From: Rhytidiadelphus loreus
Taxonomy: Eukaryota > Streptophyta > Bryopsida > Hypnales > Hylocomiaceae
Length of the DNA stretch: 64,000 nt
Assembly (NCBI GenBank): GCA_947034895.1
Contig: OX344761.1
Coordinates: 81,981,839 to 82,045,838, forward strand
Direction of reading: 5' to 3'
Each line of letters opens with the position of its first letter. The first letter of the stretch is position 1. The notes under the pieces were generated by a model. The model did no database searches. It saw only the letters and a program-made list of their open reading frames with translations, and was not told where the DNA came from. The translations under genes were made by a program, and so were the position numbers. Positions 23,118 through 35,764 of this stretch are shown here, piece by piece.

Positions 23118-23562
23118 AGGGGTTGTCACACCTTCTTCACTTGTCACTTGGAGAATGAAGAATGAGAAGTTGGTGAGGGTTTGAAGGAGCCAATGGGAAG
23201 CTGCAGTGGGTGAAGAAGGTGTGACACCCCTAAAAGATGTGTTGAGAGTGGAGATTGAAAAAAAGTGGAGAATCCATTCACCTAAAGCTAAGATTAGATG
23301 TGAGGTTGGAGGGAAATCGGTAACAACAAAGGTAAAAGTGGCATGGAAAGATAAAAGTGTAGGGCACAAAGGAATATACTTAGTTGGATATATCTTCCGC
23401 ACTCCCAATCTTCACCTCCGGCGTCTGGAGGTGAAAACTAGGAGTGCGGAAGATATATCCAACTAAGTATATTCTACCAACATAAAGCCAACTCCAAGTT
23501 GCCACCTTTCCATCCTCCATTCTCTATTCTCCAAGTGCCAAGTAAAGAAGGTGTGACTACCC
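23118..23562. mobile_element. Family F MITE with ~45-bp imperfect inverted repeats
   Basis: The left end AGGGGTTGTCACACCTTC and the inverted right end GAAGGTGTGACTACCCC pair over about 45 bp, through CACTTGGAGAAT. CTACT flanks both ends (23113-23117 and 23563-23567). A further inverted copy of the terminus (GAAGAAGGTGTGACACCCCT at about 23213-23232) shows that the element is composite. It abuts family E and shares the same target sequence, and it contains the perfect hairpin 23372-23474. Confidence 0.6.
23372..23474. repeat. Perfect 34-bp stem with an inner 9-bp stem (hairpin)
   Basis: Arm 23372-23405 is the exact reverse complement of arm 23441-23474. The 35-nt loop holds a second perfect stem, TTCACCTCC (23411-23419) with GGAGGTGAA (23427-23435). 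A transcript would fold into a 103-nt hairpin of the size of plant small-RNA precursors. It sits inside the family F element. Confidence 0.85.
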
Positions 23563-23589
23563 CTACTTAAACCCCTCGAGCAATTATGA

Positions 23590-24275
23590 TTCTCTACTCT
23601 AAAATAAACTTTGAAGTCTTTTATCAGTTTTATGTAACTCAATTTTCAATAATTCCGAAAATAAAATAAAATGATAGGATATTAGGATGTAGATTGTTTA
23701 ATACTCCCTCTGTTTCTAAAAAGACCCATGTTTTCTTTGTAAAATACAAAGAAAATATGGGTCTTTTTTGAAACAGAGGTAGTACAACATTACAACCATT
23801 GGGATTGGCATTTTCAATTCCATAACTAAATTCTCAATAACAATTTAGTATTTTGAATCATTCTCTACTTCTTTCTACTTACTATTTTTTTCCTATATAT
23901 TGTACAATTCCAAATGATCTGAAAATTTTCAAACATGTAGCCAACTTACCTTGAAGAATGTATCCAAAAAAGCAGTACAATTAACTATCATGGAAGTTTT
24001 TTCATACAAATTTGCCCTTATAATGTGCAGTTGCCCTATTTTTTGCAAGGCCCCCAATTTCTTTTTTGTCAATTCAAATACTAATATCTTACAATCCACA
24101 TAGTGAAAATTTCTGAAATTTTTTCTACATCTTCTCAAACCAGTGTACTATAAGATTCTACAATGGTATGTGTCCAAAAATGTTTTTTTTTCTAAATTTT
24201 GATACTTGTACTAGGAATGGCTATTTTAGAGCGTTTTCGGGAAAAACAAAGTCAAGGAACTGTTTAGGGGTTCAG
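23590..24275 (-). mobile_element. Family A copy A3, left end truncated, with a nested Stowaway-like MITE
   Basis: It matches copy A1 in the same orientation from its 'TACTCTAAAATAAACTTTGAA' region to the end (GGAACTGTTTAGGGGTTCA, a decayed TTAA end). The match is interrupted only by the 79-bp insert at 23704-23782. Confidence 0.6.
23704..23782. mobile_element. 79-bp Stowaway-like (Tc1/mariner-type) MITE
   Basis: It starts CTCCCTCTGTTTC and ends with the inverse GAAACAGAGGTAG. It is flanked by TA on both sides and is an almost perfect hairpin throughout. The homologous site in copy A1 (around 470) lacks the insert, which directly shows the insertion. CTCCCTC-TIRs with a TA duplication are typical of plant Stowaway elements. 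Confidence 0.8.
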
Positions 24276-26645
24276 GTAGACATTCCCCTTCCCATCTTTG
24301 CACTCAATTTCATCCTCATGTATTAGTCAAATATATTCTAGAAAAAAAATATGCACCATTGATACATAAAGGTGGAATTCTTAAATGGACAGGAATGGAG
24401 ATGTCTAGTTTAGTAGAATTTACTCAAACAAGGACACTCCTTGTCTTACTTGTATACAATTGCTAAGATACATTAAAGAAAATATGGTCCTTGTGGAAGG
24501 TTGTTTGACTTTTGGCCGATGTGCAAATTCAAAGGAAAAATATTTGGGGGGGGGGTTTTGAAAAAAAAGTTTGAAGATTTTTTTTAGTCTCCAATCTTGT
24601 ATAGCACACCAAATGATTACATGGTCCAAAAAATTTGTTATTAATTTTCTATTTTATGTATTTTTATTTTCTGGAATAATTTCTTTTTATACAATCAAAT
24701 AATCCTATACATAGTTCATATTTCCTCTAATGAATAGTTGTATAGAAATAGCTACTATACCATAACATTACAAGGCAAAAAACACAAGAGCATATAGTTC
24801 CAATAAACATATAGCACAACCTTTTAGCTTAAAATATTAATCAAAAAACAACACCTTCATTAAAATGTGCAACAAAGATGTATGATTCTTTTTGCAAAAA
24901 TTGATATCATTGTATATTAATTTTAAAAACAAAACCACAAGCTACAAAATAACTTCTCAACTCAAAGATGAAACTTCTAAGCATTCATGACAACCAACAC
25001 CATATGAGGCCATCTTTTTCTTTGTAAATATCAATAGTTTTTTGAGGCATCAAATATTTGAAAGGTGTTCTACATGATTGAGGGCAGGTGCTTGTAGTGG
25101 GTGCCAAATAACTTGAAGTTTTTGTGCAAACAACCAATCTACAATGTAATGTATCTAGAGTGCTTGAGGTCATTGTCGTATTGGAAAATAACAATTTCTT
25201 CTTCTCTAACCCTTGCATGTATATAATGTCAACAAACTTTGTCTCCAAAATTCTTGATCTACATATCTATCCATCTTTCCTTCAATTAAATGAAACTTGT
25301 CAAATCCTCACTAAGTTCATACATCCCAAATCATTATGCTTCCTCCCTTCTACATTGGACATGTTGGTCTAAGAGACACTCTCTATTCTTTCTCCTCTCT
25401 ATTTTATCCATTTGAGCTAAAAAAGTTAAATTTAAATTCATAAGAGAAAATGGCAAAATTCCAATCTGTCCAACTTACAATGTTACATGGTTACACTATT
25501 TTGCCCATTTAAAACAATGCACTTGATGATTATTTATCAAAAGTAGATTTTTTTGGTCTTTACACATGCTTGGAGCCCAATTGGCAAAGTGTGATATAAA
25601 ATTGGGGGCTATTGACAATAAAACATTTTTGAAAATTGCTAAAAAAACATGAAGCAAGGTATATCATAATGATGAGTACCTTACCTACAAATCTTGAATC
25701 ATTTAATTGGAACCAAAACACAAAAGTTATGGCCAAAAAACAAATAAACATATAAGATGTAATGTAAAATAGGACAAGTGTTTCTTGCAATCAACCTCGA
25801 TTACCATCTCAACAATTTCAAAATTCACTCACCTACCCTGAATACTTTGGTAGACTATTGGATATTGGGATTCTCAAACCCTTCTCAAATTACACTCTCC
25901 ATTCACTCGCTACGTTAGTGTCGTGCAAGAACATGTGCAAAAATTTAGGTGGAGGTGATGAAGGGAGTACTCCACATAGCGGTGTTCAACATAGAGGGCA
26001 TGAAGTACATAGGCAAGTACAAGTGCTTTGAAGATGGACAACCAATTGGGCAAGAGGTGAACCAATATTTCGTTAAAATGGTAGTATTTCATAAATTTGG
26101 CGCTTATCAATTTAGATCATGTAGTTTGAAATCTATACTAGTCCTAGATTTTAGAACTAAAGAAAGAATTTCATATACCATTTTAAATAAATTTTCCATG
26201 GTGGTCTTTGTGTACATCATGCAACCGCAATGAAACTACTAAAGTAGCTGATTTCTTTCCACCCACGACCTATTTTCACTAGTTAGATTGCTTTGTTTCC
26301 GATTAGTTGTGACAGTTCACGTGGTTAGGTAACAACTCATGTAGCACAAATGTGGGAGAGGTGTACATTGAATTCATACAATGATTACAAGAAGTACATT
26401 TGAAGCCACAATTATCACCTACTTTGAAGCATGGTTGATTTTATAATCAGTCTGACTATGGTTGGAAATGTGATACCCTATATACCAAGAATGGATTGAA
26501 TATAACCTTTACGAAAAAAAATTCATAATCATTTCATTTTTGAAGGAAAAAAAAGGAGAAAAATTCTAGTATCCTCCTCAAATTTATTTTTCTATAGTGT
26601 TTTTTTTGTCTTTATCAAATGCATACTAGAACTACACTAAATTGC
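24276..26645. other. AT-rich spacer, nothing coding recognised
   Basis: Short AT-driven frames only. A G-run (24546-24555) and several A/T tracts are present. The frame at 25949-26233 contains TTTCGTTAAAATGGTAGTATTTC, resembling the family D terminus, so an old MITE end may be included. Confidence 0.4.
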
Positions 26646-26649
26646 TTAA

Positions 26650-27295
26650 CCCCAAAATGACCTTCAGGACAGAATGTGTCCTTGACCATTTTTTGAAGTT
26701 AAATAAAACCTTACTAAATTAATTTTTTTAGTAGTTTATATTTTTGAAAAAATCTTTTTGAAGTCTAGTTTTAGCTTCAAAAATCTGATTTTGAAAATGA
26801 TTGATTATGATTTTTCTATTCAAGATTTTGTGCACAGGTGTCCATTGCAATCTTGGCTTTTGTAGTGTTGAGGACTCTTGGGAATGAGCCTCAAATACAC
26901 TAGATCTTTAAGAAAAAATTACATTAGAAATTCATTTAAAAAAATTGTAGAGTATATTTTGAGAAGTCATAAATTGATTGGAGTTATGCATGTTAGGCCC
27001 TTTAACCTTATATTTTTTTGGTGCCTAACTTTTTAGATTTGACATGTGAAAAGAGGATTGAAAGACTTCAAATCACTTTCACAATTTTAACACCCTCATG
27101 ATCAAACACTATAATCTTTCAATCTATAAGATATATTGTTGTGTTTTCTTTTCTAATGTGATCTCTAATATATCTAGATTGATTTTAAACGGTTACAATT
27201 CAAAAAAACATGATACAACTTATCAAAATGTTGGCTTTTTGTTCAATTTAGAACAAATTTCTAGAAGCTCAAGAAATTCTAGGGTCATTTTGGGG
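26650..27295. mobile_element. TTAA-flanked element A7 with perfect 13-bp inverted repeats
   Basis: TTAA (26646-26649) is followed by CCCCAAAATGACC, and the exact inverse GGTCATTTTGGGG (27283-27295) is followed by TTAA (27296-27299). That is a 646-bp element with piggyBac-like ends and target. The interior has no transposase. It is the cleanest TTAA-type element in the window. Confidence 0.72.
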
Positions 27296-27522
27296 TTAAG
27301 TGGTTGAAACAAGGTTGGCTACCTTAAGTTAGGTGGACTCCTATATTTCTTGTTGGGTAACTTGACCAATGCCATCGATTTGTGCACAAGTTAGATACTA
27401 GTAGCCACCTGATTGATGGTCTAGCCAAACAACAACAATTAAGTTAATTATAGATCATGGTACGTTGGCTAGCTAGTGCAACAATTTGCATGACATACAA
27501 AATTTTCTAAGGTAGTCTACTC

Positions 27523-27835
27523 TTAACCTATAAAGTTCCTTGATTAAGTTAGCATGAAAAACGCTCCAAAATTGTCATTTCTAATAAAAGTACCAAATTT
27601 TTGAAAAATATCATTTTTGGACACATGTAACCGTAGGATCCTATAGTATGCTAGATTGAGAAGATATGAAAAAAACTTTAGAAAATTTCACTGTGTAGAT
27701 TGTAAGATATTAGCATTTGAAGTGACAAAAATCTTTCAAGGGGCCTTGTGATAAACTACGTACCTACACTTCACAAGGTCACATTTGTATGAAAAAATGT
27801 CAAAAATGGAGCTGCTTCTTTGGATTCATTCTTAT
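27523..27835 (+). mobile_element. Family A copy A4, cut off by an AT satellite
   Basis: It begins TTAACCTATAAAGTTCCTTG and follows copies A2 and A5 (CAAAATTGTCATTTCTA, CCGTAGGATCCTATAG, TTCACAAGGTCACATTT) until 'CTTTGGATTCATTCTTA'. There the 1.35-kb AT satellite starts. Confidence 0.6.
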
Positions 27836-29190
27836 TAAAATATTTAAAATATATTAAAATAATTAAAATATATTAAAATATTTAAAATATATTAAAATAT
27901 TTAAAATATATTAAAATATTTTTAATATATTAAAATATTTTTAATATATTAAAATATTTAAAATATATTAAAATATTTAAAATATATTAAAATATTTAAA
28001 ATATATTAAAATATTTAAAATATATTAAAATATTTAAAAAAAATTTAAATATTTAAAAAAAAAATTTAATTTTAAAATTTTAAAATTTTAAATATATTAA
28101 AATATTAAAAATATTAAAAAATATTAAAAAAATATTAAAAAATATTAAAAATATTAAAAAATATTAAAAATATTAAAAAATATTAAAAATATTAAAAAAT
28201 ATTAAAAATATTAAAAAATATTAAAAATATTTTAATATATTAAAAATATTTTAATATATTAAAAATATTAAAAAATATTAAAAATATTAAAAAATATTAA
28301 AAATATTAAAATATATTAGAAATATTAAAATATATTAGAAATATTAAAATATATTAGAAATATTAAAATATATTAGAAATATTAAAATATATTAGAAATA
28401 TTAAAATATATTAGAAATATTACAAAATATTACAAATATTAAAATATATTAGAAATATTAAAATATATCAAAAATATTAAAATACTTTAAATATATTTTA
28501 ATACTGTAAATATATTTTAATATTTGTAATATATTTTAATATTTGTAATATATTTTAATATTTGTAATATATTTTAATATTTGTAATATATTTTAATATT
28601 TGTAATATATTTTAAAAACATTAGAGTATTTTAAAAAGATTAGAGTATTTTGAAAACATAACAGTATTTTAGAAACATAACAATATTTTAAAAACATAAC
28701 AATATTTTGAAAACATAACAATATTTTGAAAACATAACAATATTTTGAAAACATAACAATATTTTGAAAACATAACAATATTTTGGAAACATAACAATAT
28801 TTTAAAAAGATAACAATATTTTAAAAACATAACAGTATTTTAAAAAGATAACAATATTTTAAAAACATAACAGTATTTTAAAAAGATAACAATATTCTAA
28901 AAAGATAACAATATTTTAAAAAGATAACAATATTCTAAAAAGATAACAATATTTTAAAAAGATAACAATATTTTAAAAATATAACAATATTTTAAAAATA
29001 TAACAATATTTTAAAAATATAACAATATTTTAAAAATATAACAATATTTTAAAAATATAACAATATTTTAAAAATATAACAATATTTTAAAAATATAACA
29101 ATATTTTAAAAATATAACAATATTTTAAAAATATAACAATATTTTAAAATTATAGCAATATTTTAAAATTATCAAATTATTTTAAAATTA
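27836..29190. repeat. 1.35-kb AT satellite
   Basis: Successive blocks of related 12-20-bp units: ATTTAAAATATATTAAAAT, then ATTAAAAATATTAAAAA, ATATATTAGAAATATTAAA, TATTTGTAATATATTTTAA and finally ATATTTTAAAAACATAACA. Each block changes step by step into the next, so it grew by local tandem duplication. It ends directly at the family B half-element 29195-29340. Confidence 0.9.
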
Positions 29191-29194
29191 TTAA

Positions 29195-29340
29195 TATCTG
29201 ACGTGGCAAGGTCTTGGCCACATCAATACACAAATTTTGGACTGTTTATAGAGTTCCCATAGAATTCCCATAGAATTCCCATAGAGTTCTCGTATTGGCA
29301 AGAACTCGTAGTATTGTGAAGGCTTTAAACTTCATCTAAT
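29195..29340. mobile_element. Family B right half (B7) attached to the AT satellite
   Basis: The segment GACGTGGCAAGGTCTTGGCCACATC is the family's inner palindrome. It is followed by ACAAATTTTGGACTGTTTATAGA and the right end CTTCATCTAATG (29330-29341). The same half-element follows the second AT array at 38378-38503. Confidence 0.6.
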
Positions 29341-30310
29341 GTTTTTATTGGGTTTAAATGTAAAATAAATATGTATGAAAGATTTCTGCTATTAGTCTTC
29401 ATTTCTATTTGCACCTTGAGATGAAGTTTTAAAACAATTGGATTTTTGTGTTATATTTAGTATACATTTTTTAATTTTTGTTGTAAAAATCATAAAGATG
29501 ACATTTTTCAAGAAAGTAATAGATGTTTTATACATAAAAAGAATATATATTGTAGATCATGTAAAAAAATTATTAGATTGAAACTTGAATATATTCAAAA
29601 GGCTAAATTGAGCTAAGATATTATGTTTGATTATATAAGGCCTTATTCATTATTTTGAGACAAGTGTGAGTCTCATTTTAATACATTCTATATTTAGAGT
29701 GCAATTCATGTTCATTAAATTGAGACTGTTCAATAAATTGAGACTCAAAAATGTCAAAACACTATTTTATATGTTTTGGATCTATTAAAAAAAGGAGCTA
29801 CAACTAACAATTAAGATTTTAATTTGTTTAATTCATTATAAACATAGAAATAAAATAGATGAAGATGTTATAATTAAAATAAAACATTGAGGACAACAAA
29901 TAGTAGTTTGAAGATTTCAAGACTCGAAGATTTGAAGATTCTACAAGTAACGATTTCATTTGTTTATATCATCTTACAAATTCTTCCATTCCCGAGTCAT
30001 TTTTGGTCGCAGCTAGAATCCTTGTGAATTTTCGAGGCAAAGTCTCTCAACACAACATTGCGAGGACGTCGAATCACTCAAGATAGAAGCGCGCAATCAA
30101 TCAATCATGCTTGGCGAAGCCGCGGCGGGGATAAGAATAAGATGGCATTAGACTGGCCGCTACTCAGCGTATGTGAGAGAGATCTGGTTTGGTATCTATC
30201 CAAATTCCTTTGCAAGCGCACACAGATCTTCTTTTCGACAGTACCTGTGGTTTAAGGGTTAAGACATACTTGGCGTTGTTTTTTGGATATCCGGTCCCGG
30301 AGATACCCAT
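29341..30310. other. AT-rich spacer, first 300 bp duplicated at 38511
   Basis: 29341-29640 matches 38504-38800 almost base for base ('GTTTTTATTGGGTTTAAATG' onward). The duplicated unit therefore extends beyond the family B half-element. After 29900 composition becomes more balanced and may be the 5' flank of the decayed JmjC gene. Confidence 0.45.
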
Positions 30311-30319
30311 ACAGATCGA

Positions 30320-30790
30320 GCGAGCAAAGCATCAATTTGGACGGCAACATGTCCAAGTTCACTCATGTTGAAACTTTAATTTTCCCTTACATCGGCCTTG
30401 CGCACTGAAAGTGGAACTCCGTGGTGATGATTTATGAGCGAAGCGTCAGTTCGGATGGCAGCATGTCCGAGTTCACTCATATTGAAACCCTAACTTTCCC
30501 TTACATTGGCCTTGCGCACTAAAAGTGGAACTCCGTGGCGATGGTTTATGTGCGAAGCGTCAGTTCGGATGGCAGCATGTCCGAGTTCATTCATGTTGAA
30601 ACCCTAACTTTTCCTTACATCGGCCTTGCGCACTGAAAGTGGAACTCTGTGGCGATGGTTTATGAGTGAAGTGTTAGTTCAAACAGCAGCATGTCCAAGT
30701 TCACTCATGTTGAAACCCTAACTTTCCCTTATATCAGCCTTGTGCACTAAAAGTGGAACTCCGTGGCGATGGTTTATGAGCGAAGCGTGT
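30320..30790. repeat. 114-bp tandem repeat, about four copies
   Basis: The GGCCTTGCGCACT landmark (variants included) recurs at 30393, 30507, 30621 and 30735, an exact 114-bp period. Units share GTGGAACTCCGTGGCGATGG, AGCATGTCCGAGTTCACTCA and GAAACCCTAACTTTCCCTTA. Copies differ by a few substitutions, mostly C/T or G/A. It lies about 1.2 kb upstream of the JmjC pseudogene. Confidence 0.9.
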
Positions 30791-32034
30791 TGGTAGTTTT
30801 TTATTTTAGTTTTATATTGTATCCATGGCAGATGTTTGGGTTTGGTGGGTGCCATTGTCACCCACTTTTTAGAATAGGTCATGTTTGCAAATTTTTTTTT
30901 TTTTTTTTTTTGAGGTTGCTTATGTTTTCTCTTTTCTTGAGTGTTGGTGATTTTTGAGGTTAGTTTTATTTTGTGTTATGCAGAATCCTAGGATGGAATG
31001 TACCATTGTCACCTTCTTCTTAGAGGTGGTCATATTTGCAATTATATTTAGCAAGAGCAGATATTATGTATGGTTTTAGTGTATATAAGAGTTGTTTGTA
31101 GAATGGAATTAGAGCATGTTGGTTATTACTAAGCTCCTCTTGTCTTGCCTATTTTTGGGCAATTTACCTCTTAGCGGTTTAGAGAATCGTACTACTAGGA
31201 CATGACTCTTATTGTTACATGTTTATTGAAGGGTAGTAGAATTTTCCTTGATGGTGACCACTTTTTGCACATGGTGTTATCACTACTTATTTGAGAAATT
31301 ATTTAGTGCGCAATTTTGCTTGATTTTTTTTCCTCTTTTGTAATTCATCTTGACAATTTTTGATTTTGTTGAATTTAGAAGCATATGTAAGAGGTAATAG
31401 AAGTAGATCGTTTTTTTGCTATTGTGGGAAAATAGCATCAACCTAATACAAAAAATTTAAGGTTAGACCAATGTACGGGGAGTACCGGCATTTAGTTACA
31501 AGCTAGCCAGTTGATTTTGAGAATTTCCGAATGGATTTCAAAATCTTCGGAAAAAAACCGATCATTTAAGAAGAAAATCTCTATTTTATAAAGGTCTAGC
31601 CGAGAGAATGCTTCAAACAACCGTTTGGTTTTAGCAAATGTAGGATTTTAGCCGGTTAAGCTGAAAATCTCCCCGGACCCTGGGTTAGACTTGTTAATGA
31701 GACTTCCATGTGTGGAATCTTTTTTGAACAATTTTCTCTTAATTTTTCGTTGGGACTTATTTTATTTATGTTTTCCTTGCAGATTGACGACTTTTAATTT
31801 GTTAAAGTCACAAAAAAAATTTGGTTGACTTTTTTTTATAATTGTCAATTTATTTATTTACAATGGATTCGATGACACTAGAGGTAAGTTGTTGCTTGTT
31901 ATCATTAACTTATGCACACTATTTGATGGTTTAGAAAATCATAATGTGTTTTGGATTTTTATCATTTATTTTTAGTTAATGATTTATTCGAGTGATATAT
32001 GATTTACAACTTTTTCAATATGGCAGGATGGTTA
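30791..32034. other. Spacer between tandem array and JmjC pseudogene
   Basis: T-rich sequence with a poly-T run at 30891-30911 and intron-like composition. It could hold leader exons and introns of the following pseudogene. No coding frame can be supported. Confidence 0.35.
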
Positions 32035-34087
32035 GGTATCTTTGCCTAGCTTGAAAGCTGGACATTTATATTGTCTACTATACGTGCCTGAATTTCCTCA
32101 TCATCAGAGAGAGAGTCATGCTTCAACGACGAAGCATGAAAGAGCAAATGACAATGTTAAAGCGCTTTATAATAAAGAACGGGACTTGAAGTGGTGTTCC
32201 ATATGCCAAACTTTGGGAAAGCAAGGATTCCATGAAAAGAATCCAAAACATTTCAAGTGCTTGGATTTGCAACAGGTGGTTATTATTTCTAATTTCTAGT
32301 TTTGTTTTTTAATATTTTTAATAAGTATTGTGTTTGAGATTAGATTGTTTATGAAAAAGCCAGATGTTGATTTTGTATATTTGAAGTTGAATTTTTGAAA
32401 GTAATATTTGAGCATGATCTCATGTTTCTTTATTTGGACAACTTCTTATATTTTATATTGTATGCATTTTATATAATTGTACAGCGCTATTCCAATTATT
32501 TGGTTGCTCTTATTAGCAAAAAATTGGATACAAGAGTATCTTGGGAAAAGATGAATGTTTTTTACTTTCTTGATCCATGTTTGTATATTTTACGTTTTTT
32601 TTAAAAGTATATTTATATCTTAGATAAAATATCATACTCATCTAACTATTGATTTTTTTTAATCAATATTTTTGTACAATAACATGTTGGTTTTTTTGTT
32701 TGGTGGTGTAGGAGGATGCTTTTGCCCTAGAGAATGTTGCATTGGATGATCATGGAAGAGAAATTTTTTAACCTTTTTTTGTTGAGGCTAGGAAATTAAT
32801 TATGATTGGAGAATATGGCACAGAGAATGAAGGTTGTTTGGGATGAGTATTTGCGAATTATACAAAGCTATCATGGAAGGTATGAGTGATCCCAAATTGT
32901 CTGAGGTTTGGGTGGATAAGCACAAACAACCTTGTGCTCATGATTTATTTGAGACACTTCGCTATGCTCATGAAAGTATGTTGATGCACGAGAAATTTCA
33001 GATTATTCAAGACAAGAGTTTTGATGAAAATATCAAGAACTGCAGCAACAACAACTTAAAACATTTATTATGGAAGAGTTCAAAGTGCTACATGAAGTTT
33101 AATGTTCAACCCTTTGGAGCTTCATTCATGCCAAGCCAAAAGGTGGATTATAATATCAATTTACATGATTTCATCGTTTATTCTTTTATGGTGGAAAGAG
33201 CTATTGAAGATTTACGGATGCAGCTTCTAGTATCTGGATCCAACTCATCTATTTTTCATGAAGCATTGTTTTATCATGTTCCAAACACGTATGATATTCT
33301 TTATGAAGAGAATCTTGACTTAAGCGGACATTGGAGGACCCTTCTTCTTGGTTTTGAGAGGGGTGCATCACTTATCGATGGTCCAACATTGCACTTGACT
33401 CCACGGACAGTGGAAATTGATAACAAGGAGCGCATTGACATTTATGATTTTGCTCCACATGATTTGGATTTTATTGAAAAAGAAAATTCAAGTATTGCTC
33501 ATTCAATTCCGCTCGTGGACAATGCTTTGGGGAAGTGTGCTAAATTGTGGTGCACTAGAGAGCCAGAGAGTAAAGGCTTGTTGCGTATCATTTCTGGTGT
33601 TACATGAGGCGCTGTTATTGCATCATCTTTTGGAATCTGGACTTTGATTCATGTGGAAGATGCACTTTTGGGCACCTTTAATCTATTGGTGCTCGGTGCT
33701 CCAAAGATTTGGTACATTGTACCAAAGCACAAGTCTAAGGAGTTTACTAGGGTTTTGAAGAAGCGAAAATGACTTCAACATGTTTATCGCAAGCAATGCC
33801 ATATTGATTGCTTCTCAAATGGTACCAAGGCTTTATCTTCCAAAGATATGGAGAAGTATGAGATTCATCGGTTGGTTCAATACCCATGAATGACTGTGAT
33901 GATGGTTCCAAGAATGTTGTATCATTGGACAATATCATGTGGTTTTAGTTTGGTGGACAATGTGAATTTCTATTTCAGATTCAATGGGACGGATGATTTG
34001 GATCAACTAAAAAGAATGTGGCAAAACTATGTTGAAGATGGCATAGGCAGTTCAATGCCCCATAGATCATCCACAATAGCAAATTAA
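32035..34087 (+). pseudogene. Decayed JmjC-domain (KDM4/JARID-like) gene
   Basis: First exon-like block 32035-32275, with a CSIC...H...C zinc knuckle (DLKWCSICQTLGKQGFHEK) and a good GT donor after ...LDLQQ. The second block starts after an AG near 32712 and is shifted and stopped repeatedly before 32834. From there one frame runs to 34087, interrupted by TGA at 33605, TGA near 33770 and TGA near 33888. The JmjC core is visible: SSFGIWTLIHVEDALLG (Fe-binding His and Glu), LVLGAPKIWYIVPKH, and farther on MLYHWTISCGFS (third metal ligand). JmjC proteins are 2-oxoglutarate/Fe(II) histone demethylases. With stops and frameshifts this copy is almost certainly dead, although the motifs remain readable. 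Confidence 0.75.
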
Positions 34088-34364
34088 TATTTTGAAGTTT
34101 GTAAAGGTTTTGGAATTACGTGAATCATATTTTAGTAGAACTACTAATACTAGTTTGGTATCACCTTGATGTTGTTTCAAGTAGCACTAGTTTATTAATA
34201 ATTTCGTATTGGTGTCTCTACAAATCTTCAAACTACTACTTGTCCGTCAATCACCCAATTCTAACATCTATTAGATCCTCCCATTTGCATCAAGTTGTCA
34301 CCCATCCAATACCACAATCTTAGCAACTCTTTAGCATCATAGCAATGCACTTGGGGAGCTCAAG

Positions 34365-34680
34365 CATTAGAAGAGATTTTGGGCCTTTGGAAGACTGTCA
34401 ACTTTCACTATTGTTTCCTTTGCTAGGAACTGCAATGATGTAGTCAGAATAATTAATAACAATAAAAAAATTAATTTAATAAAAAAATTAAAAATAATAC
34501 AAATAAAATAACAATAAGAAGAAGGAAATTTAATATTTTTTTCAAAAAATATATTAATATCTGAAGTGGTAGTCTCTTGACCACATCTTGACGACATTAG
34601 CAAACAAATTTTAGATTGTTCATAGAATTTCCATGTTTGGAAACTTACACTCTTCAAAAGTCCCCAAATCTCTCCTAATG
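34365..34680. mobile_element. Family B copy B5
   Basis: It starts CATTAGAAGAGATTTTGGGCC and ends with the inverse CCCCAAATCTCTCCTAATG. Inside are A/T runs and a decayed palindrome (GTGGTAGTCTCTTGACCAC). The interior ACAAATTTTAGATTGTTCATAGA matches the half-elements at 29195 and 38378 and so links the diverged subfamilies. Confidence 0.65.
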
Positions 34681-35710
34681 AGACACATTAGTGTATAATT
34701 TAGCATGGTATTAGCTTGACTTGTGTGGGTCACTTATCCAACACCAGTCTAGAAGTAAGTTCCCTCTTCTCTAATAAAAGAAAGTAAACAAAAAAAACCA
34801 AGTAACAGAAAGGTAACCAACCTTGCTGATCAATAAAGGTAAGAAATTTTCTTATTTATAAAATAAGTAAAAAAATATTTAAGTTTATAAAACAAATACT
34901 AATTCTTAATCAATTCAAAGTGATTCCATACAAAAACTTGGTGATTACAAACAAAAAAGTAGCTCCTGGCTACATTGCAAGAAGTTCTATCCATGTATTA
35001 TTAAAAACATGAAATATCCGTAATGATGAAAAAAAATAGCAGTTCTCTTCTCATTTTTTTATTGTTCTTTGGACAATAAAGAAGGAGGCTTTGTATCAAT
35101 TGAGAAGAAGTTTGAGTAACTATTTCACTCAAAAAGTGAGTCCTATTTAGGCCTAAAATGAGCATAATTCTCAACAAATTTAATGTATACAAATATTTTT
35201 AATGGATTGGCAAATGTTCAAGTTTATAAACGTGACCTTTGAATCTCCATCATTTTAGATCTAGAAGAATTAGGGCCTCTTCACATTTTGTCCTAAGATC
35301 TAACTTTCTAAGTCCTAGTTCAAGGCCAAATTTCAACTTTCTTAGGTTATAGAATGTGAATAAAACATATATAAAATGTAGGACTTGGGACTTATAGTAT
35401 AAAGGCAAAAGTTCCAACTTTAAGTCCCAACTTGTCTCTTGTAAGATATTATAGCAATTAAACCCTAAAGAATCAAGTAGTTGTTAAATGACCAATTGAA
35501 AATTTGGGCAAGGTCCTTTGATGTTCATTTTCAATGAATCTTTTTGAAATTTTGACACAAGTTTTTGACATGTAATGCCTAGGTGGAAATATAATTTTTC
35601 CTATGATTGGGCAAAAGTCATGATGCCCCCAAAAAATCAAAAGTCATGATGCCCCAAAAAATTTGTTAACTCCACATCTATTGTACCTCTAAAGTTTAGC
35701 AAGTATGCCA

Positions 35711-35764
<54 letters not shown>

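Noticed and set aside
27836..29190. Centromere-like or telomere satellite, and an open frame around 28593-28778
   Set aside because: Units are A/T only and lie inside a recognisable transposon module; the frame is a translation of tandem units.
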